This document shows, in pieces, positions 42,440 through 52,928 of a stretch of DNA of 64,000 nucleotides. Position 1 is the first letter of the stretch. Each line of letters starts with the position of its first letter. Both the position numbers and the translations under genes were made by a program. The notes below the pieces were generated by a model. The model worked only from the letters and a program-made list of their open reading frames with translations, was not told the DNA's origin and did not search any database. Source of the stretch: Lingula anatina (Eukaryota > Brachiopoda > Lingulata > Lingulida > Lingulidae); the NCBI RefSeq assembly GCF_001039355.2, contig NW_019774992.1, positions 405,958-469,957 of the forward strand. Direction: 5' to 3'.

Positions 42440-44259
42440 AGAAACCTAGAGACAGGTCGAGAGAGAGTAGTATTATTAACTACAAAAAGATACCTTCCAG
42501 TAAGTGAAAGTGGTCGATTCGTCGCCGTATACCAATATCGGTAATTTAAATGTAGTTGTATTCAAAAAGAGCACACATAGGCCTACAACCCAAGTTTAAC
42601 TATTTCCATATTAATACATACGGAATGGTGGCCTCCACTCGCATACATTCATCGTACTGTCCAAGCCACTTGAGGTTTCCGTACAATATCCCAGCAGGTG
42701 GCTTGCCATACGAGTCAAACACTGAAAAAAAAATATTATCACTTGTACTTAAGGTTTTTTAAACCTGACCATCAGAGTCGACGGGGGACAGGAATTTCGT
42801 TTTTAAATTTCTGTAGGCCTACGTGTTCGCTCGTAGATTCGAAACTTCAGTTGCATTTGATAAAGAGGCCACTTGTGTTTCCTCTTTCCCAGTGTACCAC
42901 AAACTTCAACAAGAAACAAGTGTAAAACAAGAAAAAAGAAGGCAAAAAGGAATTTCGATTGTTCGATATTCGCCCAAACAAGGTTACTTTTATTATATAA
43001 CTTCAGTAACTTTATCATTTTAACAAATTTAACAACGTAACACATTGTTGCCTGTATTAAATGTTATGACCTTGAGGATAAAAAAATATATCAAATATTC
43101 AATAAGACTCATCATCCTAGAAATTATGATGTAACGAGTCAGCAAAAATTATGATTTACAAACAAATTTGCACAAATTTCATTTGTAGGGTTGCTTTGAG
43201 GCCTTCACTGTATCGAATATTCAAAAGCTTGAGATTAAAATGAATATACAAATAAGTGCCAATACATTTTTGAAAATTATACACAAGACAAAAATAATCA
43301 CAAGCCTCTTAAAACTGAGTTGTGTTTAATGACACCACACTGGAAATACGTCAATGATAAAACAAATAACTGAACTATCATTAATTAACCCCTGGGTTAT
43401 AACACAGCCTAAAAATAGTTTGAAGATAAAATTTCCACAGTCCTAGATAACACCATATAAAATTAGCCAAATTATCGTTATTCAAGTCATTTATTTCATT
43501 AATTTTATCCTTTTAGACATTTCATTATCCACTTTCAAAATATTTATCACTTCAAGTACTTTAACGATATCACAAAGTTACGGCCTTATCAAAGTTCATA
43601 TAATACAAGTGTAATCATCTTGACATTTTTTGTAATGGGTACGTATATCGTCAACGGCTGACACTGCGATATTTGTAACAAAAGAGGGCACGAGACAAAA
43701 ATTGAAATCTAATGCGGTGACCGTAGTTTGCGCAGTCTTTATCGCCAAAACTCTCACCAAAAATTCCTTCACCTCTGGCCCCTTTCATAACGAGGGAAAA
43801 GGTTACACAATGACATGACATATCTGGGCCAGTTTTTGATTAGGATTTATATAAGAAATGAATAGATAGAGCACCTAATCCTATCTGTACATACACTAGT
43901 ACCCCGGCAACTAGGGCGCGGCCGTCCTTATCTCAAGGCGCATTTCTACGCAGAAACAGACCCCGAGTCGATTGCGTGTAGTGCCCAGACCAGATGATCG
44001 TGTTTTTATTTAAAAATCTGTGCAATCTTGTAATATTATTACGTTTGATTATATGCCCCTTTTGTCATTGTACGGTGCTATTTCTTGTCGGGCATCAGCA
44101 ACCTTTTTCACTGGTTCTAACGTGTGATTACGTTATTTTCGCAAATTTTTGGACCAATCAAAATTGATCCTGTAAACTGGCAGTGACGAGCACGTGGGCT
44201 ATGTTTAAAATGTTCAATTTACACCCAAAATATAGTCAATATCTCAGAATGGTGCGAAA

Positions 44260-44294
<35 letters not shown>

Positions 44295-45932
44295 TGCCGC
44301 AAGATGTGAAAATGGATTGAGAATTTTTCATCCCATGGACATGTTGGCCCACGGTCCTCATGCAAGTACCAGAGTCTAAATGCAACTCTAGCATTCAGTG
44401 CGCATGTCCCAAAAAAAGTCTTGACATACATGTATGATTTGTAATAGATGTGTAATCAACGAACTTGTTTCTGCGATGACTCAAATTGCATTTATTTTTG
44501 TGATTAGATGCAGAGTTCGTATCAGTCATGATCTCATGGAACATCTATTTTGTTACAAAAGGACTGAAATCAGATCTTATGTCAGTGGCTAATAAAACAT
44601 GCGAGTTGCGCAATAACACGGCTCTCTAAAGAGGTTAGGTAAAATAAAGTGAAGATAAATTCCAAAAGTGTAAGACGTTGTGTAACTTCATCAGCACTAT
44701 GAAAGTATAAATATGCACATTTTTCTTATGCATTGATTATATTCTGACTACATGCACTCTCTCTCTCACTCTCTCATATCAACTTTTGACAGAACTGTTA
44801 CTGTTGCTTTTTTCTATTTGGTCTTTTAGATGTACACACCATGATGAATAAAGAAATACATGGACAGATAAATGAAATGACAAATTGATGAATTAATTTA
44901 TTTACAAAGCATACTCACTGTTCATAGCCCACGCCTGTCCAGTAAGCAGACCCTCAAGTAACAAGCCAATGTCTTTCTTGCACTGACCCTGGACCAACTG
45001 CATGCCAGGGACCTGATCCAGAAGCAAAGGCAGCGCTTCCTGCATCAGAGGTCTGTAAGTGTCGATGTTTGGCGCTGTGGGTTGAAAAATAAATATGGTT
45101 TATTTATGTTTAATAAATGATGACGCAAAGAGGAATGCTACTTAAAACAACGATTCGCTGACGTTGGAATAAGATTTTTTTTTCAAATTATGATACATTG
45201 TCACAATGAAATCACTCTTAGGCGAGCAATGCACAGGTATGCAGTAGCGGGGAAAATTGCAAAATGTGTAAGGACTTTGGTCTTTCTCTAAACGTTAATT
45301 TCATATTTTTCTTAGATGATTCACAATAAACTGAAAGATTGATCTTAAAAAAGAGGAATTATGCTAAGTGAATAATATTCATCAATATCCATTTCCACCA
45401 TTTCTAAGTGAAGTTTCGAGACATCCCGAATGGCATTTTGAGGAAAAGAGTATAGATTCGACCGCGAATTTTCAATTATCTTTTTCAGCTGAATTTGGCT
45501 TAATTCTACGTATGTTCAATTCCATATGACATATTTACCTTGTGCCCCCAATATGTTCTGTAGAAAGTTCTGGACGCTCGCGTTCTGGGCAGCGTTGCCA
45601 TTGTTTCCAGCGGGAGCGAAGATTTGACTAAGTGCCGCGGGTAAGGCAGCCAGGTTGGACAAGGTGAAATTACTGCGGTCCAGCTCCGCAAAAATCCTAT
45701 CCGTTTGGTTGAGCAGCTGAGTGGCAATGGCATCTGTGTCTATTTGCTGGAAAATTGCTTTCAGTTGGGGCGACAGATCTCCTTGGATACTATTCAGGAC
45801 TCCAACGATATTTTCCCGGTTTACGAACGACCTCAGGAAACTCCCGATGCCAGTTGTGTTTTGCGCACCCAGTGGGGTGAAACAAGTAGCTGAGACGGCA
45901 AAAATACCAAAGACGGCGACCCAGCCCTTCAT
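33839..45932 (-). CDS. NRF-6-like O-acyltransferase, paralog D (complete)
   Basis: Complete 18-exon gene, 839 aa. Exons: 45932-45539, 45074-44919, 42721-42622, 42327-42231, 42056-41960, 41537-41447, 41119-40893, 40634-40554, 40164-39994, 39401-39308, 38971-38873, 38659-38494, 38035-37956, 37492-37385, 37162-37045, 36619-36433, 35925-35783 and 33949-33839, summing to 2520 nt. Domain order is that of paralog C: signal peptide (MKGWVAVFGIFAVSATCF), NRF domain, TM1 (FAFFLVVGTLIEGFGIDK), variable linker, acyltransferase-3 with R-x10-H and FAVYFVHVF. It differs from C by a longer linker exon 7 (about 10 extra residues) and by an intact AG at exon 8. The intron between exons 17 and 18 holds the 79-bp repeat array. 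A second Met one codon upstream (45935) is equally possible as start. Confidence 0.92.
34221..34443. mobile_element. MITE with GATCGAC-type inverted ends, copy 1
   Basis: About 220 bp. The left end reads CCATTTCCAGAGATTAGATC and the right end is its approximate inverse (GATCGATCTAAAAGCTCTGG). It is closely similar to the copies at 49728-49945 and 50273-50488, including the internal CGGACACGAAAGTTAATTAC segment. No coding capacity. It sits in intron 17 of paralog D. Confidence 0.8.
34562..35800 (-). repeat. 79-bp tandem array built from an exon end plus splice donor
   Basis: Successive ACTTAC words at 34750 and 35777 are exactly 13 x 79 bp apart, and the units between look identical by eye. 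Two diverged units lie at the left end (about 34562-34700), and a single n at 34704 interrupts the array. On the minus strand each unit reads as a diverged copy of the last ~60 bp of exon 17 (ending TCTCTGACTTTACAGTG), followed by its donor GTAAGT and about 20 bp of intron. The array runs directly into the real exon 17 of paralog D (35925-35783). Units are not in frame with each other (79 = 3 x 26 + 1). True copy number is uncertain because of the n. Confidence 0.93.
36180..36415. repeat. Degenerate AATG/AAAT tract next to paralog D exon 16
   Basis: Counterpart of 21478-21625. It reads as a long Phe/Ile/Tyr/Ser ORF on the minus strand continuing from exon 16, but the exon ends at the donor at 36432. 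Confidence 0.8.
37003..37040. mobile_element. Remnant of the 22228-type element in paralog D
   Basis: CTCGATCCAACTATTAGTAT and GACTCTCGCT match pieces of the paralog C insertion at the homologous intron position, so the element either arrived before the duplication and was deleted in D, or inserted only partly. Confidence 0.6.
38702..38825. mobile_element. GGGGCGGATCCAG-family element in paralog D intron 11
   Basis: It contains GGTCTTCCGGAAGACGGTCA and CATTGACGGGCAT, the inverse of words in 29957-30128. It occupies the intron that in paralog C carries the different element at 24108. Confidence 0.65.
42722..44918 (-). other. Intron 2 of paralog D
   Basis: This 2.2-kb intron has no supported exon. 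It contains an A run of about 31 at 44262-44292 and is otherwise AT-rich. It lacks most of the insertions seen in the equivalent intron of paralog C. Confidence 0.6.
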
Positions 45933-48900
45933 CATGGGTTGGGTATAAAATTGGATAGAAAAACAACCAGGTGTGTTAATTTGGATGGAGCAGTCACAAG
46001 TGAACGGATAACGACGCCTGGAGTTCTGTCTTGCTCTGATCGATCTGATCGATTTTTGTCCTCGTCAGGATTTCAAAACACCACAAGCAACTAATGGAGC
46101 CCGTTGAGACAGAGGTGCAATATGTCAATCTGAACGGGCCTGGAAGAATACGTCGGATTTAAACTTAGCAACATACACAGTGCTTAAAAAGAAACCAATC
46201 TGCGTTATGCATTCATGGGACACAGGCAAGCTCAACCCGTATATGACACATTGTTAGCAAACGTGCACACCAATTTGGATCACTCTGTATCTTATCTAAA
46301 AACCCAGTGTACATTTCACAATGGTCTATAGTTCACATAGAAGGAAAAGTAAACATTGAGAAGAATTCGATGATAATTTGTCCAATTAACGTAACAACTT
46401 TTTTTCGCAATGTGTGACCTGAAACGTGGTGACTGGATAATGGTTTTCACCTCTATCTATATCCGAGACGCGACATTTCTTCTTTGTATGAACGTAAACT
46501 TTAGCGACTTTTATATTCTAGTATTTCGCAATGATCTATGGTTTATCTTAGGATACAAGGTAAACGCTTTAGCGGCTAATGATTAACTACCCTCTGTTTG
46601 TGGGAGGTTATCGCGACATTGAATGGGTATAAACAGGTCAAACACAAGCGTGCGCACACACACGCACACACACGCACGCGTGCGCACGCACATACACATT
46701 TTAAAACATACGGGGTCATTACGCATTATACCCCCATCAAACAGTCACAGTGGAGAAATGTGCCATGAATAAGTCAGAAACAAATGAGTGAATATTTACA
46801 GTGAATCTTTACATGTAGATACGGAGATATCATGTATGTAGATATCATCACAGCTGTATTCTTTTGATAAGAAAAAAAAACAAATAATATTCAACTTATT
46901 CTGAACCAAAAATTCCATTTCTCGTGCAGGACCATCTCTTCAAATGGCGTGTCCATGTACTAAGTATTACCCCCATTAGCTCAGCCCTAGGACCTAATTG
47001 TACCTCAGACAAAGTGAATCAAATTAACAAAATTGGACATTTGATTAAGTGGAATGTACTGAGTAAGATAAGTAACCGAGGTGCAACATTGGTATTTGTA
47101 TCTTAAACGAATGATAACTGCCCTACCCTTTCCAGTCAACAGCACCTCAACTTTAACTAAACNGACAAAGTGAATCAAATTAACAAAATTGGACATTTGA
47201 TTAAGTGGAATGTACTGAGTAAGATAAGTAACCGAGGTGCAACATTGGTATTTGTATCTTAAACGAATGATAACTGCCCTACCCTTTCCAGTCAACAGCA
47301 CCTCAACTTTAACGTGTTAACCTGACATCTTGAGCTACGGTGGTAACTCACAAAGTTCAAACAAAACTGTAGATACACAATTTCCGCAAAGGGGAGTTGT
47401 TAGTATCTGTCAGTAAATGTTTTTTAACGGTTTATTAGAAATATCTCAAACGAAAGCTTAATCACGTAAAAAAAGGTCCGTACATTTCAGTACCCCCCTC
47501 CCCCGAAAAATAATGAAAATTGAAATATTTGAGGTGTTTGACATTTATGAGTAGTTACCGTATTGCAAGACAAACGAAATCAACACTTGAGTCTGATAAG
47601 AAATAATATGTAAACATAGTGAGATGGATGATGACAGCGTGTTTATTGGGTGTCGCAGGCGTGGACAGGGCGTTCAAACAATGGCGTATCTAGGGGTTTG
47701 ACAGGCAGGTCAGCGTGACCTGAGTGCCACTGAAAGAGGGCGCCACTGACTGGTCTTATTTAAAATCTTAGTACAGCTGACGATAAACTGAAGCAATCTA
47801 AATTGTACTTTTGTGTTGATACTACGGTGAGGTTAACAAGAGAAAATTTGATGTCAGATGTTTAAGTCCACTGTTTGCCACAGGGGATATTTTCCTTTGT
47901 GCATTATGTGTACTTTTGTTGAAGACATTCATTTTGGTCAATGATCGCCAAGGAGGAACAAACCAAAGTGAGTTGAAAGTCAGATATAAACTCGTTCAGG
48001 TTCAAATAACAAAAACAGATGATGTTTAATAAAAATTCAAAAAAAAGGGAGGAAAAAAGCTAAATGTCATTGTCAAATGCAGTAGTTGTGAAAGCGGTGT
48101 ACGCAACCAGGAGATGTGACGCCAGCCAAAACGAAATGCGGTAGCTGTGACTGCACATCCAGCACAATAAAGTCTTGTATATGATTGGGCGATTATCTGC
48201 ACAATGTTATTGTCATTATTTTTTATTTTTAATATTTAATGTGTGCTTCATGGAAAAAGTATTATGTGAAAAAGAAATGATAAAAATAAACAAATAAATA
48301 AAATGTCTCCCGCGAACATTTTTATAAAACGATTGGACTTTCATTATCAAGCCCGCCCCAACCCCGACTGGCATCCGCTTGTGAAGAAAAAAATACAGAC
48401 AAGTCAGCGGTTTCCAACCTTTATTGTGAAGTTCTAAAACATTTTTAATATCAATCTGTGTTCAGTTCAACGCAATTAACACCGAGAAGTGAAAAGTGAA
48501 ATTTGAACGCATTAAACGGACATGGTATGGCAAGAAGAAATTAAAAAATATCACCTATTGTGTGGGCAGGAATCGAGTCAGAATATCACTACATGTGTGG
48601 GGTGACCTGTCCGTGTTTACGTACAGCTTCATTATCACCTCCACCAAGGAGGTTGTTTTTACCTTCACTGGTGTGTTAGTTAACAGCCCAACTCAAAAGG
48701 TGAGGGTTTTGATAGAAGTCTCGGGATAGAGCGGAAATGGGCTGAAAAATATGAGAATTGATTAAATGTTGGTTCTTGGCAGAGGTCCTCGCTCTCTGAG
48801 TGCGTAATTTTCTATATTTCTTTTGCTAAGAAGGGGAGGGGCGGCCAAAAAATCTAAATGTCATACAGTGCATGACATGTAAAGGCAAAAACCGTACCAT

Positions 48901-49724
48901 GCTACCTTCTACAACAACCCCAGCAATTCTCCTGCTTTAATATTTTTGAATTTTCTACAATGTACCTTAATATGCAGGTTACTATAAGATTTAGATATTT
49001 AGGATGTTTTGCAAACAACATTCTGTACAGTTTCTTGCCGCATATTATAAAAACAACGACCAACAACAGAATACAAAAAAATTACTTCTAAGTCAGAAAT
49101 GACAAAACCGCTTGCAATCCCCGTGAATTGAATAGATTTTTCTTTTTTTCTTTTTTTCGCTTAAGGCTAATTAACGCTTAACCTTTATGTATATTACTTG
49201 TAATAATTTCTTTTAAATCATCCTTAAGTTTAACTAAGGTCAGTGCTAGTAATTTTACCAATTGAGAGGAATAACTATTGCTTTTGACACGTTCGTTCAA
49301 AACAAAAAGAATACTATAAGTTAAAAGAGTGTATATATCATGGACAGCTCTAAACTTTTTCAGATTTACTTTCATGTTACAATGTATACATTCTAGCATG
49401 CACTGATGCAATTCACCTATCATTTTTGATACGATGTGTTATCTCAATCATAAATATAAAAGGGCATTTAATATCATCTTTCACTGTCACTAGGTTTGTG
49501 CTGTCGAACCATATAAAAACATATCACAGTGCTACTCTTACCTAATACGCCCATTGAGCTGTGCTCACGTTCTGACGTTACAACACAACCACTTTCAGGA
49601 AAAAGCCGCTTAATTATTTGACAACGAACGCTGAACACATGTACACAATGTTGACAAAAGTATTGCACCGTCTGTCTGAATAGTGCGCTACAGTGTATGC
49701 GCCATGGGGGATCCGTTCGTAAAT
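45933..49724. other. Gene-free interval upstream of paralog D
   Basis: Up to about 47345 it matches the upstream region of paralog C and probably includes the promoter of D. Features inside: CA/CG dinucleotide runs (about 46648-46690) and a 150-bp direct duplication around an n at 47163. From about 48480 to 48740 there is sequence of the 'CACCAAGGAGG' type that looks like an old dispersed repeat. I find no convincing exon in 47.4-49.7 kb. Confidence 0.55.
47008..47313. repeat. 150-bp direct duplication flanking a single n
   Basis: Positions 47008-47157 and 47164-47313 look identical and are separated by a few bases ending in n at 47163. This pattern is typical of unmerged overlapping contig ends, so the second copy may not exist in the genome. 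Confidence 0.85.
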
Positions 49725-49727
49725 ACA

Positions 49728-49945
49728 CTAAGACCCCATTCCCAGAGATTAGATCGATCCATACTAGATCGACCTAACTCCCTGGGGGTTCTTGCTAAAT
49801 AGCTGTCAGCCGAGCGGGCACGAAAGTTAATTACCCCCTTACAGCTTGTAGGCGGGACGGACATTTAAGCCGGATTATCTGACATTAATCTAGTGAGACT
49901 CCCCACGGGGATAGATCGATCTAAAATATATGGGAATACGCCCTA
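49728..49945. mobile_element. MITE with GATCGAC-type inverted ends, copy 2
   Basis: Same family as 34221-34443: left end CCATTCCCAGAGATTAGATC, right end GATCTAAAATATATGGGAAT, with the shared internal sequence. No ORF. It is followed about 330 bp later by copy 3 in the same orientation. Confidence 0.8.
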
Positions 49946-50272
49946 AAAGAGTGACTCGCGGTTCATTCCTCGCGCAACCAGTGATGAATCTTCATCTGTG
50001 TGCACTATGAAGGGTGCCATCGAAGGCGTTTTGTCCATCTAGCTGGCTCCAGGTAAGGAAGCTCAGAAATGAAGTAGGGAAAGAATTTGTATCTTTGAGG
50101 GAGGAGAGTATAGATGTCCCCCAGAATGCCGACATATATGGTGTGTCTGGTGAGACCGAATACGGGGTTTGCAGAAGGATGGAGGACACTGGTTATGCCA
50201 ATTAAGTACCACGAAGTTGCTGCCCAAGAAGACTATTGCCATAGACGACAGGTGCCCTTTTATGGTGTCAAG

Positions 50273-50488
50273 CACCCCATTTCCATAGATTAGATCGACC
50301 TACTTTAGATCGACCTAACTCCCTGGGGGTTCACGCTAAATAGCTGTCAGCCGGACGGACACGAAAGTTAATTACCCCCTTACAGCTTGTAGTAGGCGGG
50401 ACGGACATTTAAGTCGGATTATCTGAAAGTAATCTAGTGAGACTCCCCGCGGGGATAGATCGATCTAAAATCTATGGGAATAGAGCCA
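50273..50488. mobile_element. MITE with GATCGAC-type inverted ends, copy 3
   Basis: Left end CCATTTCCATAGATTAGATC pairs with right end GATCTAAAATCTATGGGAAT. The internal part is nearly the same as in copies 1 and 2. It is non-coding. Confidence 0.8.
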
Positions 50489-50609
50489 AGGCTTAGGGGA
50501 TTTGAACCTTGCAGCAAATTAGCTTTGCAGTCGCGCAATTTGCAGCTTGAGATTAGTTCAAGGAAAGCCCCGTGTTTCAGGAATTCACACCAGGGTTCCC
50601 AGGGTAAAA

Positions 50610-51212
50610 ACCAATTATCACCTTGGAAACAGACGAAGAAGAGTGACATGGGCTGCAAGAACCATTGCATGGACAGTAGGTCAGAACTGGTGCCGCTTTG
50701 TATTTTCTGATTAGTCTAACAACGTGGGTGGAAAAATGAGTGTATAAAACACATCATCCATGTCTCATATACAAGAGAATATGCCTCACTAGACAATCCA
50801 CTTCAATAATGGTTTGTGGTCGCATTGGCCTCTACGGAATTTGTGCACTAATGTTCACGCACTGAAACCTGAACCATGAACTTTACGTTGAAATTCTCGA
50901 CCATCAGCTTTTACCATCGGGGACAGAAATCATCCGTTTGTTTTCCAAGATGATAAAGCTAGTATACATCCCACAGGACCAGGGCTGTAAGACAGCGGCT
51001 TTGCCTGCATGACATCAGAGTGGGCATCAGATCCATTGAAAACCTGCGGAATAAGATTGGAAAAAAATGGCAAAGGATCTACCTTTACCGCAAATGCTCT
51101 GATCCAAAGTATCTTTAGAGTGTGGGCCAATACCCCCCAAAACGTTAACTGAACCTTCACCAGAGCGGTGGCCGTATTAAACCACATGGGTGCCCTACAA
51201 AAGGTAAGCAAG
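50610..51212 (+). pseudogene. Decayed Tc1/mariner-type transposase
   Basis: Plus-strand translation in pieces gives the order of motifs of a Tc1-like transposase: RRRVTWAARTIAWTVGQNW, then CRFVFSD (first catalytic Asp region), then SIMVCGRIGLYGICALMF, then NLNHELYVEILDHQLLPSG, then IENLRNKIGKK (the usual NPIENLW region), and a C-terminal NHMGALQKVSKI. The normal Glu after FSD is a TAG stop; other stops and at least one frameshift break the frame, so it is not functional. Terminal inverted repeats were not identified. Assignment rests on motif recall, not a search. Confidence 0.75.
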
Positions 51213-51543
51213 ATCACAGAAGGATGGGGGACACTGGAGGGCAAATCACTGGTCTGTAAACGTGTAAAGAAGATAGTAACTTCACATAACCACTTTTCAA
51301 TAAAATACCATTTGAAAAACCTTGCAAATGTACCTGTTGTTCACCTACAAGCAAAATGGTGCAATACTGTTATCAAGCAAGATCACAGAAGGATGGGGGA
51401 CACTGGAGGGCAAATCACTGGTCTGTAAACGTGTAAAGAAGATAGTAACTTCACATAACCACTTTTCAATAAAATACCATTTGAAAAACCTTGCAAATGT
51501 ACCTGTTGTTCACCTACAAGCAAAATGGTGCAATACTGTTATC
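51206..51543. repeat. 169-bp tandem duplication
   Basis: Two copies, 51206-51374 and 51375-51543, look identical. The unit begins AAGCAAGATCACAGAAGGAT and starts inside the last codons of the transposase relic, so it was duplicated with the end of that element. There is no n here, so an assembly artefact is less likely than at 47163. Confidence 0.85.
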
Positions 51544-52397
51544 ACCTCTCTGTAGTAGTATATACAAAGAGAGATTTTAGATTCTGATTTTATCAAATTC
51601 CCTTCAACAAATCATCTAGCGATAACTGAAGTAAACGTTCGTAGCTGAAATATATATCAAGAAGATTCTACATATTGGGATTACTACATGTACGGCCGAA
51701 CAAAGGCTTCATTACATGAGATCGTCACATTTCTAAAACGAAATATTTGATGCAAATGCACCATGGTATAAAAAAAGTCATAAGAAAATATTTCACATTT
51801 TATCCAGTCAGATGTTTACCAGTACTTTCAATTATATTTAATTTTTTTCATCGATTTTTGCTGACATAACTCAGAGCCTTTTTAGCACTTTAAGGAACAA
51901 CAATCCCGTTAATAACATGTCTGCGTTCTCTGAACAAGAGCCCAACTGGGTGATGACGTCAGGACGGTGCAAAAATTCTCGCTAAACCGTTCAGTAGTGT
52001 GCACACCATAAACCAGAGAAACTATCCATTAATATCTAATTGAAAAAATCTCCCTGCGTGGCCTTGCTAGAGGCAAAAGTGTATGATTGCAGAGAGTTGA
52101 AATACGCTGCACCCCAGCATACACTACTGCCTTAACTATATCTCTACAGGTCAATTAAGTGGCAGAGGGTTTTGGGGTGCGAGGGTTGCACCCTTTTAGT
52201 CTGAAAAGGCCTGCTCTGAATGATTGATCTACTAGTAGTAGGTTCATACTCTCTCTCTCTCTCACGCCCCCACCCCCACCCTCTTCTTTCTCTAATCGGG
52301 CGAACTACAGTAAGAGATCTAGAAAAAAAAGATCAGTAAATATTCTGAAATTGTTGGCCACAGGCTTGTGTTATCCAGGAGTATGCTATGGATATTG
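51544..52397. other. Gene-free interval downstream of the transposase relic
   Basis: AT-rich sequence with a short CT run (about 52250-52263). No exon, RNA gene or clear element was recognised. Confidence 0.5.
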
Positions 52398-52551
52398 GCC
52401 GTGTGACAGGAATGGTAGTCCGTTCCCCTTTACTTTCTACAGGTGACATTCGTCCCATATACGAGCTCAATGCTACGACTAACCCTAACCTGTAGTAATC
52501 ATAAGGTACCCCGGACTCCCATTCTTAGGACAACCATTCCTGTCACACCAG
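52398..52551. mobile_element. Small element with GTGTGACAGGAATGG inverted ends
   Basis: The left end GTGTGACAGGAATGGTAGTC is mirrored by ACCATTCCTGTCACAC at the right end. About 150 bp and non-coding. Related sequences (shared AGTCCGCCCTCCATTA and GGTTAGGGTT words) occur at about 52745-52905, 55130-55285 and 59488-59655. Confidence 0.75.
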
Positions 52552-52744
52552 TTATTTGTAGTTACAAACGTCTAAGTTACGCTTGTTCATGAACAATGAG
52601 ACTGGTCATGTTCCAGAGTATATTCAGGCACACTGTTTAATGTTTACGCTTATACGTCTTCTTGTGAACAGAACTTTTTGAGTCCGTGCAATACGATGAA
52701 CGATAGATCCACAATGCGTGATGATAACAATTTTGATAACCTTT

Positions 52745-52905
52745 GTGCGGGTAGTGTGACAAAACTGAGAATCTATGTAGCGGAGAGTCCGCCCTCCATT
52801 AGATCCATACAGGTTAGGTTTAGCGTGACGTAAGTGCGTCAACATATTGCACGGGGCTTTCCTGTACAAATTAACGGGGAACGGGCCCTACAGTGTACAT
52901 CACAT
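52745..52905. mobile_element. Related small element next to the cyclase stop codon
   Basis: It shares GAGTCCGCCCTCCATTAGAT with the element family at 52398 and 59488. It ends about 25 bp from the guanylate cyclase stop (52929), so it probably forms part of that gene's 3' UTR. Confidence 0.6.
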
Positions 52906-52928
52906 TGGTGACTCTCTTGCACGTGACA

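Noticed and set aside
48496-48729. Plus ORF of 77 codons
   Set aside because: Lies in what looks like an old dispersed repeat; no family similarity recognised.
50489-50570. tRNA-like minus-strand sequence with GGTTCAAATCC
   Set aside because: The B-box-like word and a possible D arm are present, but the acceptor stem, anticodon loop and T stem do not pair properly.
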